Shown piece by piece: positions 14,101-29,100 of a DNA stretch of 64,000 bases (its first letter is position 1; every line of letters begins with the position of its first letter). The notes below the pieces were generated by a model that saw nothing but the letters and a program-made list of their open reading frames with translations, did not search any database and was not told the DNA's origin. This DNA comes from Anseranas semipalmata (taxonomy: Eukaryota > Chordata > Aves > Anseriformes > Anseranatidae). Both the position numbers and the translations under genes were made by a program. The stretch covers positions 62,001 to 126,000 of the forward strand of contig VXAA01001233.1 of NCBI GenBank assembly GCA_013399115.1, given 5' to 3'.

Positions 14101-17100
14101 AAAAANAATTTAGTGTTAACTGCGCGTCTGTTTAGAGGCCTTCTGAGGTACTCAGAGTTAGTCCTAATCCAAAAATTAGCACAGTCTTCATTGATGGGAT
14201 CTATAATATCAACATTTTTTTTTTTTCTCTGAAATTTGTATCAGAATTAAAACTGACTACAGCAGATGCTATGGCTAAAAAATGGAGACCTGTTTTGACA
14301 TTTCCATTATGGAAAAATGAGGTTATGATGGGATTACATAGAGAACTTTCATGAATATTTATTATGAGAAAACCTTCATGTTTAGTTTTCTAAAATAGGA
14401 AAAATAAATTATTTCACAGAAATATAAATACCATCCTTCAGTAGTAGAGTGAAGTATTTTCTGCTAGACATATATTAGTAAAATGAAAAAGCATGTAGAT
14501 AAACAAATATTTGGCTCTCAAGTTTAAGAAGTTATATTCTTTATCAGAGTTCTTTAATTAAACAGACTCTTTGACTGAGCTATTGTATTTCTCCACCTTT
14601 CAGCTTAATTTCAAGGAATGAATGTTAGGGTCATAACTTAAGATCAAGCCTTTAATGTGCTTTTTTACTTTATAGAAATTAATGTTCTGCAGAGAAAAGC
14701 TGTTAAAATACACCTAGATCTCTTAGGCAAATAGTTCACTACTGAACCAATTTAATAATTCCTTTGGATAGAATCTCCTGTATTTAGGTCATTATCTTTC
14801 ATGTAACATAATTTCCAGTATTTTCAAACACAAAAAATTTAAGCTAGGCAATGCATAAAAGCCAGTGCATTTACATAACAGTTTTGGGAAGTGCAATGCC
14901 AAGTCCTTCAAAGCTGATGTTATCAGTACTGTGAAACTACTGGTAATATTGCTGCAGGACATACTCCTATGTTATTGATTTCTTCAGTGCCTTCTGTGTT
15001 CCCGTGTCTCTGTTTTGACCTTTCTGGTTTTCTAAAATGTTCTTATATATATTCATTACTGGCCTCTTTTTTTTTTTTATTTTTTGTCCAGTTCTGCACA
15101 ATCTCAGTTTCCTGCCAAGTCTTTGAGACCCAGCAACTAGGTTACTTCTGCTGATCATACGGTGTTTTGGAAATACCTAGAAACAGTCACAGATTACTTT
15201 CAAAATCTTTTCATCTTTCCATGCTGACAGTCACCCTAATGCAGATTAATTCATGATAACATCTCTTTTTTAATGCCTTCTGATAGTTCATCTATTTTGT
15301 ACTCACTCGAGCTCACTGTTCTACATAGTTTCTTTATATTTTTCTTTTTCCTGTCCCACAACTTCCATATCTCTTTTCCAATGTATTTTCCAACCTATCT
15401 GATCAATATTCACAGATATCTTTGAGACAGGAAAGCAAGAGAGACTTTTTGCTTGTTTGCTAGAGTGAGTGGTAGCTGCCCATGCAGCTCTCAAGGGGTT
15501 AGCACCCAAACTGAGTGGAAAAGCAACAGCAATTTTTTGACTACAAGGCGCAAAACAAGATGTTGTAGTTTAAGCCTAGAGCATGGATTGGTTAAATCCG
15601 ACGCTGTTCCAACACAATACTTATCAATGTAACTATGTTTAGTCAAGACTGAGCACAGAGATTATTTAACAGAAGCGACTTTTTACATACTCTACACTGA
15701 CACCCCTCTTAAGTCAGTAATATAACTGTTGATTCGTGCTCCCCTGCATTTTCGTTCTTAAAGTATTCATTACTTTGAATTATTATTGCTATAAAACCAG
15801 AAGGAACAATGAAAATATTTTATCTTTCAATAGTAACTCTTCAGTATGCAAGAGTATCTGGAAGACGGGGAGCCACTCATGAAGCAATAAGCACTCCACT
15901 GGCACAACAGATGAGGACACTGAAGAAATATAATGAAGTCACCTGGACAACGTGAATATTTTCCACTCTTTTCCCCAAAGGATTCTCTTTTATATTATGC
16001 TCTCCATTAAAATTCTAGCAAAAAATGTTTTTAACCCCTCTGGTCCTCTAACTGTGCTGTAATTCTCTTTGGAAGTATCTTGCAAGAGCTGACTGAAATC
16101 TTACAAATCCCGACAAAAGCTAATTTTTTTAAACAAAGCTGGAACGTACTCCTCAGCTCATTTACTCTCCCTTCCTCTTCAAATAACACATAGATCCCTG
16201 AAAATGTTCACATTTGGTCTAACTTGCTCCTTCTAAAACTTTCACCATTGTGTCTTAATTGATTTATTATTAGCTTAGTTTAGACTTCTGACACTTAAAT
16301 GCAAGTTGTAAATATTGTATACAAATTTTTAAATTAAGTCAACTTAATGGAGAAAGTAATTACACTGGTAATTGCAAACACTTGATGACTAAGGACAGTC
16401 ATATTACCATAAAGGATCTCATTAACTTTATGAGGATTCTTTACACTAATGTGTGCAACCCCCGGCAGTATGTGCTTACAAGACTGGACTCAGCTTATGA
16501 AAAATGATTACAATTACTCAACCACAATTTACCAGTTGCTGTTTTGGAAATCAAAGTATTTCTGCTTAAAACAAATCAGTCTGACCCCTCTGAAGACTAG
16601 CCACTCGTTCAACAGTCAGATAGCGTACACACTCCCGGCCTGAATGACTAGGTCGTGAAAAACTTCTAAATATTACTAAGGTTCTTTTAACAAATCCTGA
16701 CTCCAGGTTTCACTCCTTAGTACCATACAAAGGTTTTATACCCTAGGAAACATCTCAGCACGTTACGTGAGCATTGCAAGTTTATTGTTATTTACACTTG
16801 CAGATGTTCAAAGTTTTCCAGTTATAGCATTAGCTGTATGCACACTCACGAGTATTACAAAATCATAGAATTACTTAGTATGTTAGCTTTACAACTAAAA
16901 AGAGGAAACGTAACATATATTTTCAACAGACAGTTCTAGTAAAAAGTTTTCTCTCAGAGGCAGTATTACTTGTGGCTTTATCATTCTGCATCAAAGTTAA
17001 TAAAAGCTTCTAGTGATTATGTTTCCCCATGCCCACGTTAACAATACGCTCCAAGAAAAATCAGCCGCAATTACCTGCTAACTGGAACTGGAAACTGAAC

Positions 17101-20100
17101 AGCAGCATTTCTCTGGTATTTACATATATAATTACTGTTTACACACACATGGAATTACATGTCTTGAAATGTAAAACTCTGAAATTCATCAAAGGTGAAA
17201 TGACTAGTAATTTTAAATTACAAACACATTTGTGAAAACTTGTGTATTTCATACTGTATTCTACCTTTGAACAAAATTTCTACTTTAAAAGGTTTGTTTT
17301 GCAGTACTGGAAATTCATTATAAAAAAAAAACAACTTCTAAATAAAACTTTTAAACAGGACTGCCTAATTTCTCAAGACAGTCAAATAAATAGTTTCAGA
17401 AACATTTGTATGGAAGCAGATTAATTTCAGTTAGCTGGTACTATATCAAAAGACAAATCACGCTGCCAAATGTACCCAAGGGAACATCGAATAAGATTTT
17501 CCATTATCTTGTGATATTTTTGTCTCTTTCATGTAACTACTTATATGTTTCTTCTGAAAAGATCCATTATATATTTTTATGTGGGGTCATTTTATAAAGG
17601 TGGAACAGGAAAGGTGCAATTATGAGTAATGCTCAGTTAAATATTCACTGCTTAAATGATGTAATGTAATTTAATTAATGTAATAATAAAACTTGCAGCC
17701 AAAATTTTCACATAAATCTTTATCCGTATCACATTTGGATCTATTCTTCTGCTCATAAGTAACTGCAAGAGTTATATGGAGAAGATCTAATTCTCAGTTG
17801 GTGAAGCAGACCTCACACTAGGTTCAGAATCTGTTGCATTTTTTTAATTTTAAACACAATAATGGACTGTACTTCTCAAAAAACTACAAATGTGTCAAAA
17901 CCAGTGTAAAGAGTAGCTTAGACAGATTACTGAATACTTGGTGAAAAATCAACGTTGCTCACAATAGTTTTAATAACATTCACACTACGTAAACTCTACC
18001 TCACATTACAAAATTCAGTGGTATCACTTATAATTCATAGTAATTACATACATTGCCTAACTTAGCTTTCTCATGTTCTTGCATGTCTGTTTTGTTTGCC
18101 TTATGTACAGGTTACTTTCCTACACACTGTAAACATTTTAAATAACCAGGAAAATACCTCATATTTACAATTTCTGGGGAAAAGAAAAACAAAAAACTCA
18201 ACTACCACAAATTATTTTAATGAAATCATGGTGTTATCACCAAAATCCTGGTCAGTTTTCTGACAGATGTGCAATAGTGATTAAGTGAAGGTTTATTCAA
18301 ACCTTCAATCACAAACTTCTACTCACATCTGAATTTTTCCCACATACGAAGAATTGTACTCATTAACAAAAGTATCCCCAACAGATAAAAATTCATGAGT
18401 GAAAAGCAGTTGTGTCAGAGACACAGTTAGATTTACACACTAATAAATACAATAAAAGATGCATTATAATACTGCTATACAATGAAAGCGTACTTCTTGC
18501 ATGTCATACTTCTACGAAGATAGGACTGATAAAATTATGACAGTTACACGCTCTATTTCCTTGTGCAGCAACAGAAAGAATTATGTTTATCCAAGTTTTT
18601 GACAAACGGATACCATTATTTTCCGAAGAAATAAAAACCAGCTAAAAGCAAATATGTTGCCATTACTGGAATAACTGCTGTATTAATTTCAAATAACATT
18701 TTCTCACACTTTTGTTGTACACAGTAACCTTTATTTCAAAGTCATTAAAAATGTCACATTCAGAAGTCTCTTCCATTTCTGGTGTTTTAAACCTTACAAT
18801 ATAACGTTAAATTCATTAATTAATCAGTTTAGAAGTTGCATTGTAAAATTAGTACTTAATGTTAATAGCCTACCTGTTGCAGAACAGTTAAATTTTAACG
18901 AGAGCTAAAGCATTACATGATACAATCACAGAGAGCTATTTACTTATACAGCACTTAATGGATTACAAAGAAATCTCACTATTAGTTTTCAGCGAATCTC
19001 AGGACATTGTATATCATTTCTAGAATATAAAACATGTACCCTAGAAAGTAATGAACCACAAATATAAATTAATCTGTCATAAACAATTGAATCTACACAT
19101 TATCCAGACTTCAAAATAACAGAATATGTTTAATTCAAAAATGATTTTGATGATACCAAATATTGTTACACATGGACTGAAATATGTATGTATTTATGAA
19201 GTAACAATCAAAACTAGTATTTATTTTAACCTTAATCATATCTAAGAACTTATATTTTTGCAGTCTTTAATATCAATCCACAAATCAGAGAATATAGCAA
19301 AGACCATGGGATGACGCCTAACGTAATTAAGTCTCTGAAGACCAAATAACCCCAGAAACCCTCAATCAGTAGTGGCACTGTGTTGCTCTGTTACTTTCCT
19401 ATGGTCTCGTCATTAACACAAACAGAAGTTAGGAGCAGATAATCCACAAGGCATGCTGTCGCCTCAGCTGCATGGATGTCAGAAATACTACTGCAAAATG
19501 CAGCGACGTGCACAATAGTAACATACGAGTTAAACATATGGGAAAAGCAGCCATCATATTAATCTGGATTAAACATTCTGGACTAAGAGGCAGCCTCCAT
19601 CAGCCTTTGTATATCAGAATTGTTTGGTTTCATAGTATAGTTTGGGAGAACTACCTCAACACAGTCTACTCGTGCTGATGCTCCTGACGCTGCCATTTTC
19701 TGGTGCCCGAAAATCTGCTGACTCCACATCCTCTGCTGTTCATGCCACTGTACATACTCAGGCGATGGGCAAGGGCACACTCTCCATCTTCAGATGCTAA
19801 GATGAGAAAAATGAATTTCAATGCCCAAAAGATGGAACTGCTGGTGCAGAAGGTGTCTAAACACAACCCATTCATCTACGGCACTGGAGACTTGTGAGAC
19901 TTTATCTAATTCTATCAAGGGTTTAAAATAAAAAGCACCACAAAGACAAAAGTCCTACATACAGAAACTGAAAATCAGGCTCTTTCATGATTCAGTCAGA
20001 ATAAAAGCACATAGGCACCTTATTTCAGGAAAAAAACTTTGTGTACAATATGTAAGGATTTTAAAAACACACTCCTGACTTAAAATAATGTATAGGAACC

Positions 20101-23100
20101 TAATTTCCAATCAATTTTGTTTATGGTATAAACGGATCAGATCTCTAAAATCAATCTCTCAGTTCAGAACCAAGTTTTGAACTACTCCACAACTGCAAAG
20201 GTTTGCTTGACTGATTGCAGAGAAAGGTGAAATCTTCACAATTTTGACCCTCGTTCACACACAAATTTCTTTCTAAATACAGCTTACAAAACCATTGGGA
20301 AAGAGCATTCTAAATTTCAGTTCAGATCCACTCCTGCTTAACTGATTACACAAATAAACAGAATGCAGAGTAAATCTCATTACCCAGTGCAAAGCTCCTA
20401 GCAATATCAAGGCTTTATAAATAAATTTTCTATTCTTTTTTTTTTCCTTTAGCATCCTTTTTTTTCTCTTTCCAGTTTGCATCTGCTTCTTGGATTCTTC
20501 TACCTTCTTCCAAAAAAAGCCTTTGCATGGTTAAAACCAAGGTTAATGAATGTTTCCACTTTCTGGACTAAATGAGATGAGTCAGCCTCATCTGGTGCAC
20601 AAGGTGTTCCTGCACATCTGCGGGTTCCAAGGGAGGCCTCACTTGCAGCAAAGGCCCCTGCAGCCTGAGCAGAATTTTAGTAATGCCAAAATTGCCTGGT
20701 GAAGCCAATGACATTGGATGTCTCTTACATCACCATTAAAAATTAGATTTATCCCACAGCCAGTAGTCATCCAAATTCATTATTCAACTGCATTCATGGG
20801 AACCTCAACAAACCAACCATGTTACACAGTTATTTAACAGTTTACATTGTCTTTGTCATATTTCTGAAGGTATCTGAACAGTATCATACAGGCCTATTTT
20901 CCTCTGTGTTGGAGCCAAATAATCCCTAATGTATCAATTCACAGCATGACCCTGATATATCCTATTTTGCTTACGAATCACTACTTGAATCACTACTATC
21001 CTTTGGAATAGAAAATTGAAACATTTTCCTTAACATTTGATATTTTTTACATCATGCTGCTTATCTCAGAGGAATCTGGAGGAACACTATTCAGAAAATA
21101 AAAGAAAATATATCCCCACTTGTGGGATTGAACGGCCCCAACTAAACTATTGTCCCCCATCTAGAAAGTAATCTGTGTTTCTTAACCTTAAAATGCTGAT
21201 TTCAATGGAAAACTTGAACATATGAAATTCATGTTTGCAAAATTTCTATGTATATCTAGTTAAAAACATTCAAAATACAAGTAACAGCAAACATACAGTT
21301 ATTTTGTCCGTGAATTTCAGAGTTAATATTCCTTGAGAGAAGTATGAGGTTCGGCACACTAGAGTTACAGGGTAAATACATACTAACAGTCACTAAACCT
21401 TGGTGCCAAATTCACATCCACTAAACTCTATGTGGCTCTGATGACATCAATGATTTAATTGATCGGTCTATGATGTCTGCATTTGGACAAAGAAGCAATC
21501 ATACTTTTCACATAATATATCCATGACATAGGTGACATAATGACAAAAAAAGTGCTCGGTGTTCTGGGACAAATACACCTGTCTTTAACAGTTATGAACT
21601 CAGGACCCATTGCAGGTATCTAAATTCAAAACCACTGAAACAAAGCAAGATTGACTGCATTAGTCACTGGCAGAGAGGCCACCTCACCGTTTCTGCTTAA
21701 AAGGTCAGATATTTGGTAAATGATATATTTGGCAACTTGTATTTTGTTTACAGTGTAATAATACATTGGGAAGTAAGCAGCCGATTTGTCAACATTACAG
21801 TACTGATCAACTTGAACATTTTAATAATTTTAGTCAAATTTTTATATATAAAATCACAGTAGTATTTGGGATCTGGGTGTCCGACATCTTGAAGACAGAG
21901 GAGAAGCAGGCTGTAGGTTTCCTACTACTAAATGCTGAATAAAAATTACCAATATTTCACCAGGATGTACAATATATTATTCACATCTCTAAAGAATACA
22001 GCATTTGCTATATACCAATATGTACTAGTTTTGAATGGAATGAATGAATATAAGTTACAGAGAAGCCTATTTTTGATGTGCAAGACTGAAAATACAGTTT
22101 TGGCCCTGCTTTCCCATTTCCTTTGTCAGAGAGCAGGAAGAAGGCCTAACTTAAGGTGCTGAAAAATCAACCAGGATGAGCCAAGTTCAAAGAGCATTAA
22201 TGAATACCTGAGGAGCAAAAGTTAACTGAATCAGGTAACACAAAAAACAAGAGCCAAAGAATTTTACCCTCAACACATTTCTTATATAGTAGTCCCTTTG
22301 ATTCCTATTTCCACTTAAATATGGCTTAAAGACAACATCAACACATATGAAACCCAGCAATATTTCTACAGCTAAAGCTAGAGAAATGAAAGGGGGATGT
22401 GCTAGAAAAAGACGAGGATGAATTGGAGATGAAAAATGATGTGACTCAATAACAGTCTACATGTTAATTGAGGAAGAAGGATGGAAGTAGTCAGAGATGG
22501 CAAGGAGCGCATGAGAAAATGTAAAAGCAGGACAACCCCTGCTGCAGCGCATGAAATATCTGTATATAAAACACATGCATTATAGCTATGCATCCTCAGG
22601 TGAATGCCTGATCTCTTCTGTAATCCCCATTAGAGTTTTAACTGTGGAAGTGTAGTTTTTAAGATCTGGAAGATCTCTACTGGCAAGCGCTCCAAGTTAG
22701 TTCCATTGCCACTCTGCTAGCAATGCTTTTGGCCGCGGTGGCTGTTTGCCAACGGGGATACAGCAAACGTCACAAGCAAATAAACGCTGTCTGATGTACA
22801 CTGCATGCTGGGGAATGGGTGCCAAAGACTCAGCCAAGACTTCTATCTAAGAGACATGCTTTAAAAGAAAAAAACAAGCAACTGCAGGGCCACAGTGCGA
22901 TCTTCCTGTTCGGTTATTAGAGGACTGTTACAGGTAGACAGAGAGATGATACTCCATTAGGAAGTATGGCAAATGCGTGCAAGACTTGTTTCATAATGCA
23001 ATGACAGGAAGCAAGCTGCAACACGGAGCTTGTGAGCTTTATCTGAACCAGTCCACTGCAGACACTGAAATGGGAGAAGCATGGAACAGCCACACGTGCT

Positions 23101-26100
23101 AAAAAGTCAGCTACAAGGCATAAACGCTGGGCATAACGGGTACCACCTACCAATGTATTTCAGCAGGAAATACAAATATGAGTAGTTAATAAAAGAACTC
23201 TCTGACCAGCTACAGAAAATAATTGTGATATAAAAATAAAGACCATTGCAATCTCTTCACACATACGTATTCTAGAGTTTTGTCAAAAGTAAGTCAACCA
23301 CTTTTCATACATGTTAGAATATAAGCAGCTGAGAGTCAGCATGTTTTGCGTGATTATTTTTTATTTTTCTGATCACGTAGATCAAATGCCTCAGAGCACA
23401 GTGAATTTTTCAAGGCCTGAGGGAAAAGGTAACACAAGGCAACCTGTGCAGACCACCAGGTCAAGTGCAGGTTAAGTGCTGCCTGTGTCGTGGCCTTTAC
23501 AGAGCTTGTGAGGCGCCGCAGGAGCGCAGGTCAGAGGCCACCCCGTCCCTCTCATGTGGAGGGACACACGGACACTGCTTAAGTTCACAGCCTACAGCAT
23601 CTACCAGTAGCTTCTACAATTTGATAAAGCTACGGATGGCAACAACTAACAATGTCTTTATCCCAACAACTAACAATATCTTTATCTATGTGTGTTTATC
23701 CCAGAACCATCAGGCCTTAATCTGACAAGCTATTAAATGACAGAGACACGCTGTCCCAGGGCATCGGGTCGCGCAGTGACTCAAAGCCAGCGCCGGAGAG
23801 CGACCTCCAGCGCGGGCAGGCGGGCGCTGCGGGAGGTGCATTACCGGCAGGCCAAGGCTGCAGCGCTGGGCGCCAGATGCCTCCAGTGGTCTCCTGTTCC
23901 AGCTGGGAAACAGAAAAGGTCTCCGATGGCCATGGCAGGTAAACGCCCCGTCCTGTTCTCAATGCATTCCAGTAGTCATCTTCTCTCTATTTAAATTCCT
24001 CTTGCAGTTTTAACTGTATGCAGGCGTTTTTACTCTGCAGATGTTTTTCAGTCAAGTAGAATTAAAAGAATACTGACCTAAGGTGCTCTGAGTATACTGA
24101 GCAATTTCCTTGCATACCATAAAACAACCATAGCCGAGAAAGCTAAGCACACAAATTAGATCTCATTAATAACAGTCAGAGTGAACCCTTTGTATCTTTA
24201 GCCCCAAACTGTTCTGGGAGGAGCTCAGGTTTCTGGTATAATTAAGAACAAAATGAGCGTAAGGTGGACCAGGGTGTTTCTCCATGGTTATAAATGTTCT
24301 CTCCTCCTACCACTTTGTACTGTGAAGTCTCTATCTGAAATTTAAGCCTACTAGTCAGATATAAAACAGAAATCAATTTTGGATCTGCTAAATGGAAGTT
24401 TTTAAACAGACAAATAAGTGATAAACAAATACAAAAATATTTGGTGTATGAAACAGGCCTGCATACAAGGCTCTAAGTTCTGCTATGTCTTCCATTGCCC
24501 ATTTGACACATTAAAATTACACAACAGAAACACTGTCAGATAAGAACCATTAATTACAGTTCATAAGCTAAAGTAATGTCAGGATTATCCTAGATGGCAG
24601 AAAAAGTACTGGTATATGTTCAATGAACTACAAGAAGTTCTGGCTGTATCATCTCCCAGAGTGTCCCTTACTGGAGATACGGCAAAAAATTGCCACTACT
24701 ATCTTTAGGCAAGAATAATTAAGGCAATTTTTCAGACAAGCTTGACCCACTATGTATGTTGGAAAAGCACTCTTAGAGGAAAGCAATAAAATGCATTTTT
24801 CTGCATCTTCTCTGAGCAGCAAATATATTTAGTTTAACACAGCATAATGGGAAGATATGTAGTAGTAGTTTCTTAACTACTTATTAAAATACCACCAATA
24901 TTTTAATAATGTAGTGCCAAAGTACTAAGTCATTTGGAATATGATTTATTAAACTCAGCCAGAGCTACTATTTAAAGAAAACAGGTCATCATGAAAGATG
25001 AAAACATTTGTAATCTCAAAGTGCAAGAAACAGTTTACATCTTTATAATAAACTCAGAAGAAAGTGGAACAGCATTTCAAAAAATAGCAGCCTAAAGCTA
25101 AGCTTTTAAACCTATATTTAGATGTCCCTGGACATATTCTCAGCTGTTATAAACTGTCGGTTCCATTGACTTCAACACACTTAACACAATCTGTGGTTTC
25201 TGCAAATCTACTTCCTAAAACAGAATTTTGGAGGTGGTAAGGATCTGAGGATTATAAATGTTATTGAAATGAATGGGACTAACGTTCTTAAGTCACAAGA
25301 ATGCTTCCTAAAACTCCATCTTCAGGATTAATGGAAATAATAATTATCATTTTATTCATCAAATTTAATACCTGAAAAACCAGAATGGACTGTTATGTTT
25401 TAGATGTCTGAATATCTTTCTGAATCTTTCATTGGCTCACTCCTGCTGAGATGAAGCCAAAGAAACGAGCAAGACCATATCTGCAGTCTTTCAACATGGT
25501 AAAAGCTAGAAATGTTTGTGCTTATCTTAAAGTCAAGCAAAGTGGTATTGAAATAGGGAACAAGAACAAAATAACTCTATCTATCTGACAGCGTTTCAAA
25601 CTACGTTTCTATAAATCACCAAAGATACTCCTTAGTGATATATTCCAGTTTCTATACTAAAATGATTATTTATAGAGGAATGCTGGCATTCAATACATAC
25701 AATGTATTTATATAAGAACTGACTACATTATTCTGTTACTACATTATTTTTTCAGTTCAGAAAAAAGTCTTAGCTACAGAAAGGCATAAGACCTTTAACT
25801 GTCTACAGGTAGATATTTCCAATTTGCAAAGAACCTTGGTGAAATACTTATTATTATTTTAGATGTGTTGTGCCAAGGCAGAATCTAGTCTATGTCACTT
25901 TATATGGCTTCCAAACCAAGTTACTACGTGTTTTTTATATATCTGTTATGGTGCTGCTTAGAAACCTCAATCCTTTGAGTCTCCTTATCTACAGTCTCAC
26001 TACTTTTAAGAAAAGAGCAACATAAATAAGGGTTAAAAGTAACTTCAACAGATATGTATTTATGATCATCACAACAGGAACAGGACAACCTCCAACACTT

Positions 26101-29100
26101 TGCCTTACTCAGTGTTGCTGTCTAATTTGTTTGCCGGACATTCGTCCTTGTGTACAACAGGCATGTTAATCTGGTGTGGATCTACCTGGTAGCTTACTAG
26201 TGGAGTTAGCTAAAGTTGGGTGTTCCCAGTGTAGTATTTAATGTTCTGGTTTATTTTTCAGGTGTGAAAGACATAGAATATTGCTAGCTGATTGGCTAGG
26301 GAATAAGAGAAGTAACAACCTATGGCTTATAAAATTCTGGATTTGGTCAGTTTGTAAAATTACACAGAATTAAAGTTCAGAATTAAAAAAAGGAACATAT
26401 ATACTCCCCATCACCACTTTATAGAAGTTCTGCTTTCTAATGTTCCATCTTTAAGTTTTGTGAGAAAGAAATGGAAAGAAAGAAAAGTAAAGAAAGAAAA
26501 AAAAAAGAGAGAAAGGGAAAGAAAGAAAGGATGTTAGAGAAAAATGTCATTTTTTTCACATTATATTTAAGGAAAAATAAAACTACACTGGAAATTCAAA
26601 AGATAGAAAAAATCCATTTTATGAAATTTCAAAGTTAGACTGAACTCTTCTGGGTGAAAAATGGGATTCTCCCCCCCTATACATTTTGTTACAATGTATT
26701 TTTACCTGTGAAGCCACAGCAGATACTTACACTACATATGCACAAAAAGACTGGTTAATTGGTTTCACACTTTTTTCCAGAAGGAAAAAGTCAATAGATG
26801 GCATCCTTCTTGTTTCTGTTTGAAATATTTTTCATGGAAAATTTTAGATGCTAGTGACTTTCTGTGCTTTCAAATTACTGGAAGAAAACACATCCACTGC
26901 CCTTTATCAAGTAAGAATTTCAAGCATTGATAGTAAAATATCATGCAAAAATTGGAACTTTTATTTTTCATGGAATTTTTGAGAACTGCTCTTTTGCGGA
27001 ACTAGAATGCACAGAAGTACTGTTGTAATGCAAAAAGTGGCAGTAAAAACCCAGAGACATTACAACTTCAGACATTTGCAGAAAAAAGCAAAACAGAAGA
27101 TTACCAACTTTATATTATATTGCCTACAATGGGTAAGTTAAAACAATGTTTTTTTCACATGAAGTGTGAATTTTGACAGAAAACATAGTTATTAGCCTCA
27201 GTTCTCAGGAATAAAACTATGTGGCTAAAACATATTGCCAGTATTTTTGCATAGTTATATTTTATTAGTCAAAACCTAAACCTGTGCAATCAAGAATAAA
27301 AACCATCAGTTTACATTTTAAGACTGAAAACACATGAATATAAAAATGCTAGTTTTAACAACAGGAAAATAAAACCCATCACCATCATCATATCCGTAAG
27401 GTCGCGATATTCCTGACTCAAGCTGACAGGTATGAAATGTACGAAGGTTGCACTAAAACAGCCACAAACTGATGGGACAGATATTTAAAAAATAAATATC
27501 TTTCAGAAATGTACTGATTTAAAACAACAACTAACAAACAACAGAATAACGCATGTTGACTTCTTCAAAGGAATATCAAATTCTTGATAAGCACAAAGAA
27601 TCTTACAACATACTCGTATCACTTGTGATAAAAACTTACCATTTTTGGTTGCTTTCAGCCAGTGTACTTAATAATCAACCAAATTTGCTTTGCACAGGGA
27701 GCAGATTTCATGTAGCAATGCACCAACAAGTTCAAACCGTCAGGACTGCACCAGGTGCCATCTGAGTTTAATCCTTCCACAATTTTCTTGTGAAAATGGA
27801 GCTTCTGACAGCAGGAGGCCAGACCGACCACGCGGGGAGGCCGGATCCTGGCGTGTGCCGCCCGTCGGGACGCCCGGGGCTGCTTCCAGCAGTGGGACAG
27901 GGACCACCCGGCCGCTCCCCACCTTCTGCTTCACCAGTCTGCAAGGGAGATTTCCAAGCCGCAAGCGTTGCTTTCGTCTTCCAGCAAAATGCAACGGGGT
28001 GTGTGTCAATCTTAAAGGGAGAAGAGGTAGCCTGGGAGGTGGGGATGGCTCTGAACTCAGAAAATGTTCATTCCTATGCCTCATGGCCAGCTTATTCTTA
28101 TTCGTTCCTCTGCCAAACAGACTCACCCGTCCAGGCCAAAGAAGTAGTTCTCCTCCAAGTGCCTCCCCTGACTGTGTGTATAGACAAACACTAACATATC
28201 TCCCCTCAACTTATCCTTTCACAGTAACACGCCGTTTTTAGGGCCTTCTCATCGATACGTTCTGCGTTCATTATTTTTCCCATCAGATTAAGACCTTCGT
28301 TAGCTCTTCCTGATCCTTGTTGCATTTGGAACTTTTCCTAATGAGGTCTCCCTTATTTTTTGAACAGTGTCACAAACACTTCTTTATCTCTGGAAATACC
28401 TTGACAAAGAACACTTGGCTTTGTCAGGGCTCTATTAGGTTGATGACTCATAGACATTTTACATCCTACTAATACACTCACGTCTTTTTCCTCCAATGTG
28501 ATTTCTGATTGAAGAACCCTTAATTTATAGCATAATTTCATATTAGTCCCTCAGAACATGACCTTACACACTGTATTATTAAATTTCACCTAGTTTTAAC
28601 TGCTTGTCTTCAGAATTCCGTAGTTCTTCCAATTTTAGAGGCTGTACTTGAGAACTTGATCTACAATTTTTACTCTTCACACAGCAAATTAATTCTGAGC
28701 ACTAGCTGAAGGCCAAGAGAAGTCCTGTTTTTTCCAAACATCAGCTGCCAGGGACCCACCCCTTTAGTAATGTCTCCACTGTATTTTATTTCCCAAAAGC
28801 ATGCTATTGCAAAAAACAAACAAAAAACAAAACAAAAATAAAAACAAACTAATAGATCTAATACCTACTTCAAGAAAATCAAAGAAGAGATGAGAAGCCA
28901 CAGCTTCAGGTGGGAAATGGGGAGTCATTAGGATGAGTACAAGAAATACAAGTATTTTCTCATCCGTTACCAGCACCTACAGTTTCTCAGACACTAGTGA
29001 CTCACCATTTACAAATGCGGTTTCTACAGTTTTTCAATTTCACCAGTTTCTACTGAAAGAAATCCCACAAACCCCTGAAAAGGTGTTTTGCTCAGCTCAA

